A DNA stretch of 64,000 nucleotides from Albifimbria verrucaria (taxonomy: Eukaryota > Ascomycota > Sordariomycetes > Hypocreales > Stachybotryaceae): positions 124,001 through 188,000 of the forward strand of contig JAHREC010000045.1 of assembly GCA_020081605.1 (NCBI GenBank). The letters run 5' to 3'. This document shows positions 59,415 through 64,000 of the stretch, piece after piece. The position numbers and the translations under genes are program-made. The notes under the pieces were generated by a model. That model did no database searches, had not been told where the DNA came from, and saw nothing but the letters and a program-made list of their open reading frames with translations. The first letter of the stretch is position 1; the number at the start of each line of letters is the position of its first letter.

Positions 59415-60989
59415 AGCGGCCGGCCACGATACGACAAGCCATGAAACGACTATACAGCAGCACTTAACTTGGGTTACGTCTATCTCTTTTACAATCTTGG
59501 CGCAGCAGATCGCTAGCCAATCTTGGTCGTTGATCCCGAGACCCTCACGCAATAGTAGTGCTCTGCCCGAAGGTTACTGCAGTCGTTTCGACGGCGGTGT
59601 TCCACTTGAGAAAGTTACTACGGTTGATTTATATGTATCAAGAATGCAAACGCTAGAAACTTACTCGAGATGCACCCCGTTCTTGGCAGCAACGTCGAAG
59701 CAAAATGTGCCCGGCTTCTGCATGTACAGCCGGCGGAAGTTGCTGGCAATAGTACACTACGGCACTATACCATCCGACAATCAAGTAATGCGGCATAATG
59801 GGACAAGGATAAGCTAAGCTCAATATTTAATGGCAACCTTTGTTTCGAGATGAGACCATGGGATTAATGAGCAACTTCCCGTGCGTCATAACTTTTTGGT
59901 GCTGTTTCTAGCTGAGATTGCGAAAAAGAAACTAGAAAGGACTGATGTTGATGTTCTCAATCGGAGAACCCAATTCTGCGTCTCTACATAACAGCGGGAG
60001 TGACTGGTTTGTCTCAGTCAATATCATGGTTGCAGTGTTGTTACAAATCATTTTTGTATTTTAATGTAATTTGTTGTGACTTATAGTGTTAACCACTCTT
60101 GTTAGAGCAAATTCTGAGTCAATTTATTGGTAAATGTCTACACTAGTTGATAACTGTTCGACTGGAATTCCATTCGCATGTGAGAAGTGATTTGCTGTTT
60201 TTGTTTTCTAAGGACCAGCAACGATCGTGTACACCGAGTAGACGTGGGCCCGTTCCAGAGATGCTCCAACCCGACCTTGGCACCCTAACCCGGAATATTG
60301 TGGTTAAAGGATCTTTCATCATTGCCAAGTCTTTCCACGATGATTCGGCGGAGGCTGGGGAAGTCTATGATAATTGTATATAGGTAGATACAGTAGGGTT
60401 CAGGTTCACCGTCCGCTAGTCTGAACTTTACTTCTTTGTAGACAGGTCCATTTTTGGTCCCACGTGGCGCAAGCACAGTGTGTGGCTTTCTTTCTGAAGT
60501 CTCCTCAGTCCCCTACCTTTAACAGTCATTTCTTGGTGCCTAAGGCATAGAAGGATATCTTGCGACTAAGCCCTAGGAAGGAGAATGAAGCAGAAAGCGG
60601 ATTTTGCGTAGCAACATCACCATCGCGATCTCTTACACAGAGTGCAGCGATTGCAGGGCTCCAATAATGGCATGGATTCCTGCCCTTTCGTTTGGAACAG
60701 AAGACAGTACTCAGGATATATTTTTAGAATATATCTCAATGCCAGTCCAGGAGGAAGGATATCGTGGCTAACGGATTAGCTTGGTCCGCCAGAGTACTCT
60801 AGAAGCAAAGATCAAAGAAAAGATTACGCATATGACCAGGACCCCTTAGGCCCTCCAAAACAAAAGTTATTGTACAGAATAATATTCACTGCAGTGCTAA
60901 TTAATATGAAAAATTATTAATGTATACATCTAGTATAGAGCAGATTAAGTTAGCTTATTCGCATAAACAAAGATAAAAGTAACTCTTCT
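59415..60989. other. Intergenic, no gene recognised
   Basis: Short frames at 59497-59817 and 60143-60476 on both strands have no domain. The stretch is AT-rich at 60880-60990. Nothing supported. Confidence 0.4.
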
Positions 60990-61690
60990 AGATAGAGAGC
61001 CTATAGCCACTCTGGATTCTAAGATAGTAACACTGGCTCGAGAGGTGGGCCAGAAGTTCACCGGCAACCATAGTATCCTATCGCTACCCTATATAATCCA
61101 ATAGCAATCTCCATCTAGCCCGCATCCTCATAGTATAGGATTATTAACCTCCAAAGGGAGCCTTAGTAGCAGACACAATAAGTAAGTGTTCTCCAGCATC
61201 AGAACCCCAGTATCCGTAGATAGGTAGGAGCTATCTGGAGTAAATAATAGCCAAGATGTGACTGTATTATTGAAGAGTTATAAGCATTAGCCGGTCGCTG
61301 CATCCTAGAGCCGAATGGTCTGATTATCTGAGGCCGACGCAAGATGCTTTGTATCCAGTGAGAATACCATTAATAATACCTAGTCGCTATGGCTATTAAA
61401 TATCTATAGGCACTAGCCGGTCACCGCATCCCAGAGCCGAACGGTCTGATTATATGAGGCTAATATAAGATACTTTATATCCAGCGAGAATACCATTAAT
61501 AAAACCCAGTTACGATAACCCTTAAGTATCTAGACACACTGGCCGGTCACCGTATCCTAGAGCTGAACCGTCTGATTATCCAAGGCTGATATAAGATATT
61601 TTGAATCTGGCAAGAATACCACCGAGTTTACCGAGTTACTATAACCCTTAAGCGTCTGGGTATACTACCGGTGGCAGTGCAGCAAGGTCG
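60990..61690 (-). pseudogene. WD40-repeat relic of an NLR-type (HET-E/HNWD-like) gene
   Basis: On the - strand, three units repeat at exactly 126 bp (42 codons): anchors at 61541, 61415 and 61289 on the + strand. Each decodes to the strand pattern Val-Phe...Ala-Ser...Asn-Gln-Thr-Val-Arg-Leu-Trp-Asp...Thr-Gly of NLR-associated WD40 repeats. In two of the three, the Trp codon is TAG, and Ala-to-Ile/Thr type changes are common. Downstream (about 61130-61010) a segment with Ile-Leu-Trp-Leu-Pro...Val-Ala-Ile-Gly matches the conserved tail that ends these proteins. Stops and TA-rich wear suggest RIP. No NACHT domain is left in the window. Confidence 0.8.
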
Positions 61691-61923
61691 ATAGTCCAAC
61701 ATGGAAGGCAGGCTTTTGGGAGCTATACCAGATCACCAGGAAAGAGTGCCTTGATCTGAGGCATGTTTATACAACCAATGATGTTGAGTTCTATACCAAG
61801 CAAGGCATTAAGCTGGGCATTGCTTTGTCTTTTGTCGGAGACATTCGGGACTGGGCGCAGGAAACTTTTAATGCATAGAAATAAATTCCTGTTTTGCCAG
61901 AGGGCGGTGTATGTGCATGAATG

Positions 61924-62346
61924 CTATGGTAACTCCAGGGATGACTGCTCGATGGTCAACCCAGCCTTTCGGAAGTGACCCTCGGCACTAGTTCGCCAAG
62001 CACCCACGGCCTTAATGCATGACTTAACGTATTCCCCAAAGTCCTTCCTGATAAGGCCGAGATATTCATCCCAACGTGACTTCACGTAAGCCTTAAGCTG
62101 CCCAAAGTAGCCTTCGATAGGGTTGGTGTCTGGTGTATAGGGTGCCGTCATCTCCAACTTTACTCCGGCCCGATCGCACATCTGTTTGATCGCGTCTGAA
62201 CAGTGGATCGCAGCATTATCCATGACGAGAACAGACTCTGGCTCAGGCCATTTGCCGCAGTGATGGAGCAATTGCTCGATGAAGTCTCTGGTTTGGTCGG
62301 GTTGTGCACGACACTGACTCAGATGTCCGGCTACCTGAAATCATTA
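61924..62346 (-). mobile_element. DDE transposase fragment (Tc1/mariner-like DDE_3)
   Basis: The segment near 62225-61924 has Val-Leu-Val-Met-Asp-Asn-Ala-Ala-Ile-His (second catalytic Asp) and Ala-Pro-Tyr-Thr-Pro-Asp-Thr-Asn-Pro-Ile-Glu, the box with the final acidic residue of DDE_3 transposases. The first catalytic Asp and the DNA-binding domain are not present. It is a C-terminal fragment and cannot be active. It lies between the WD40 relic and TF-2. Possible terminal repeats were not found with confidence. Confidence 0.8.
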
Positions 62347-62503
62347 TTAGACTAAGGGTCATAGTTATTCCGCTTAGTCATGCACAGTTTGGCGAGTCTT
62401 GACCGTCGTCAGCTATGACGAATTCCGGAAGTTTTTATTGGGACATTAGAAAATAAATCTTTTGAACTCTATACAAGAATCCTCTACTCATTTCCTGAGA
62501 TTA

Positions 62504-64000
62504 ATGCCTCTGAAGAGACCACACCATAAGTCTCGCAATGGCTGCGATACGTGCAGACGTAGGCGCGTAAAGTGCGACGAGAAAAGTCCACGTTGCGGTA
62601 TATGTTCGAGACGGGGATGCGTGCAGCTTCTCCCGAAAGGCAATACCGCCAGCTGTTTCGACCACCACTCCTGAAAGCACTGATTCATTCACGATAAGCT
62701 CCCTGTGTCAAGTATGGAATCCTTTTGTGTCATTTCCCCCTCTTCTTCTTCTTCTTCTTTTTATGCAAACCATTTCCAAACCCTCTTTGAGGTCGCCCAT
62801 TCATAGGGCTGTGGGGAGTGTTGCTGGACATATTGGTTCATCTCTTCCGATGCATGCTCGCCTACTCTTCGTCTATTGCTTTTTTAGTGCATGATACTAT
62901 ATCGACTAATATGGACTACATAGCAGCACTTCAGACTCGTCAACAGAGAGTTGCCACCCCAATACACGGATCTCCGGTGGAGGCCACTCGGGATGTAATC
63001 GAGCTTTCCCTCATGCAACACTGGTGCACCAAAGCCTATCGTGTAACGGTATGTTGTATGCTATGCATAGAATATCAGGGACTTTTACCCTTTTGGCTTG
63101 GTTGTAGTTCTTATCATATCTATATGCTGTGGACGTTTGCATCCAACCTGAGCTCATTTTCAACGTCTCTTCCCCTGCGCTCTACTGCAAATACACCACT
63201 AATATCTGATAAGGCCCCTGAACACTCAGAGCTTCTATTGCAAGATACTGTGGACGAGGGATTTCGTCATGGATATTTGCTAGATATTGTGTTCGCCTTG
63301 GCATCGCTTCATCTTGCGAGTGAAACGCAGGATGCGGTACTCTCAGGTGAGCATGTTCAGCGGGCGCTACAATATCAGAATCGCAGCGTTGCAACAATGA
63401 GCGAAATCCTGAATGATGTCAGTACTCATAATTGCAATGCAGTCGTGATGGCTTCTATTCTTAATATCATTTGCACGTTTATCTCACCTCTCTTCACATT
63501 TGCAGCGCGTGGCCATACAGGACTGACAGCCGATGTCATGTCAAGTGTCACACGGTATTTTCGCGGCATCGGCTTCGTCATGGAGCAAAATATGGAACAC
63601 ATAAAGCAGGGACCTTTCGCAAAAATTTTTGCTCATCCTACCACATTCTTGCCGCGAGACCTAACTGGGCAATCAGCCAAGGATCTTCAGAGACTTCGCA
63701 GGTGGATGCTGGCAAGGACGGCTTCAAACAATGAACTGCTTCCAATGCTCACTAGCGCGCTAGACAATCTAGAGTATGTTATGGCCAAAACGAATGGAAG
63801 GTCCGTTTTTGAGTGGATAGCCAAGGTAGGACCAGATTTTCTACAAGCACTCAAAAAGGGTGAAAAAGCGGCAGTAGCAATATGCATGTACTGGGCTGTG
63901 CTCATGGACAGGTTGGAAGAAACTTGGTGGGCAAAATATGTTGGGAAAAAGATTATAGAAGATCTGTCCTCCAGCTGTGCTGACTCTGGCGCGGATTGGG
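62504..64000 (+). CDS. Zn2Cys6 transcription factor (TF-2), 3' end outside window
   Basis: Starts at ATG 62504-62506. The zinc cluster has Cys14, Cys17, Cys24, Cys31 and Cys34 in the first frame; the sixth Cys comes at the expected x6 spacing only after a shift in the G-run at 62613-62616, which is one base short. A basic Arg-Arg-Arg-Arg-Val-Lys links the second and third Cys. An intron probably begins near 62711 and includes a (CTT)n tract at 62739-62759. Later exons give Glu-Leu-Ser-Leu-Met-Gln-His-Trp and Phe-Ala-Leu-Ala-Ser-Leu-His-Leu-Ala, the helices of the UPC2-like regulatory domain. The coding runs to the window end. Targets unknown. Confidence 0.82.

Noticed and set aside
62739..62759. 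(CTT)n tract that could encode poly-Leu in TF-2
   Set aside because: A GT donor lies just before it and a coding frame resumes after; most likely intronic.
1..64000. tRNA, rRNA, CRISPR, riboswitch or phage features
   Set aside because: None seen by eye; the gene structure is eukaryotic, so CRISPR and operon logic do not apply. A tRNA scan was not possible here.

Overview
The window reads as accessory DNA of a filamentous ascomycete (Pezizomycotina). Coding regions are split by short GT-AG introns of about 50-90 bp. The protein families are typical of fungi: Zn2Cys6 regulators, DUF7730, EthD, SAT4-like, fungal NLR-type WD40 repeats, and a TM-ankyrin family. AT-rich islands and C-to-T style decay of repeats suggest RIP. 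I cannot name the genus. No PKS, NRPS or rRNA/tRNA gene was seen.

Layout. 1-3425 (-): a large Hint (hedgehog/intein-type) protein running off the left edge. 4.8-9.6 kb (-): a P450 and a GMC oxidoreductase. 10-14.1 kb: three decayed enzyme genes (FSH1-type hydrolase, SDR, BBE-like FAD oxidoreductase). 14.5-20.4 kb: a YcjY-like alpha/beta hydrolase, a Zn2Cys6 regulator, a DJ-1/PfpI protein and an EthD protein. 21.4-26.1 kb: a second GMC oxidoreductase, a SAT4 fragment and a second P450. 27.1-33.7 kb (-): an HxxxD acyltransferase, a class I terpene cyclase and a regulator-like protein without a zinc cluster. With the 24.3 kb P450 this could be a small terpenoid cluster; a degenerate repeat lies on each side of the cyclase. 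35.3-45.1 kb (-): a GPI-anchored dopamine-beta-hydroxylase-like copper monooxygenase, a lectin-like propeller protein with a coiled coil and a second globular domain, and an O-methyltransferase. 47.4-54.6 kb: a divergent pair, a fungal AAA ATPase (-) and a TM-ankyrin protein (+), sharing a 0.5 kb promoter region. 56-59.4 kb (+): an M20 amidohydrolase and a DUF7730 protein. 61-62.3 kb (-): remains of a WD40-repeat NLR-type gene and a DDE transposase. 62.5-64 kb (+): a second Zn2Cys6 regulator, cut by the window end.

A pattern runs through the whole window. About thirty reading-frame breaks fall inside conserved domains, nearly all are one base short, and most lie in a mononucleotide run of 3-6. 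This points to homopolymer undercalls in the assembly more than to thirty independent gene deaths. In-frame stops in the FSH1, GMC-2 and WD40 loci are a different matter and look like true decay. Gene coordinates below are the outer limits of each split gene; intron positions are given where the splice sites were read directly.
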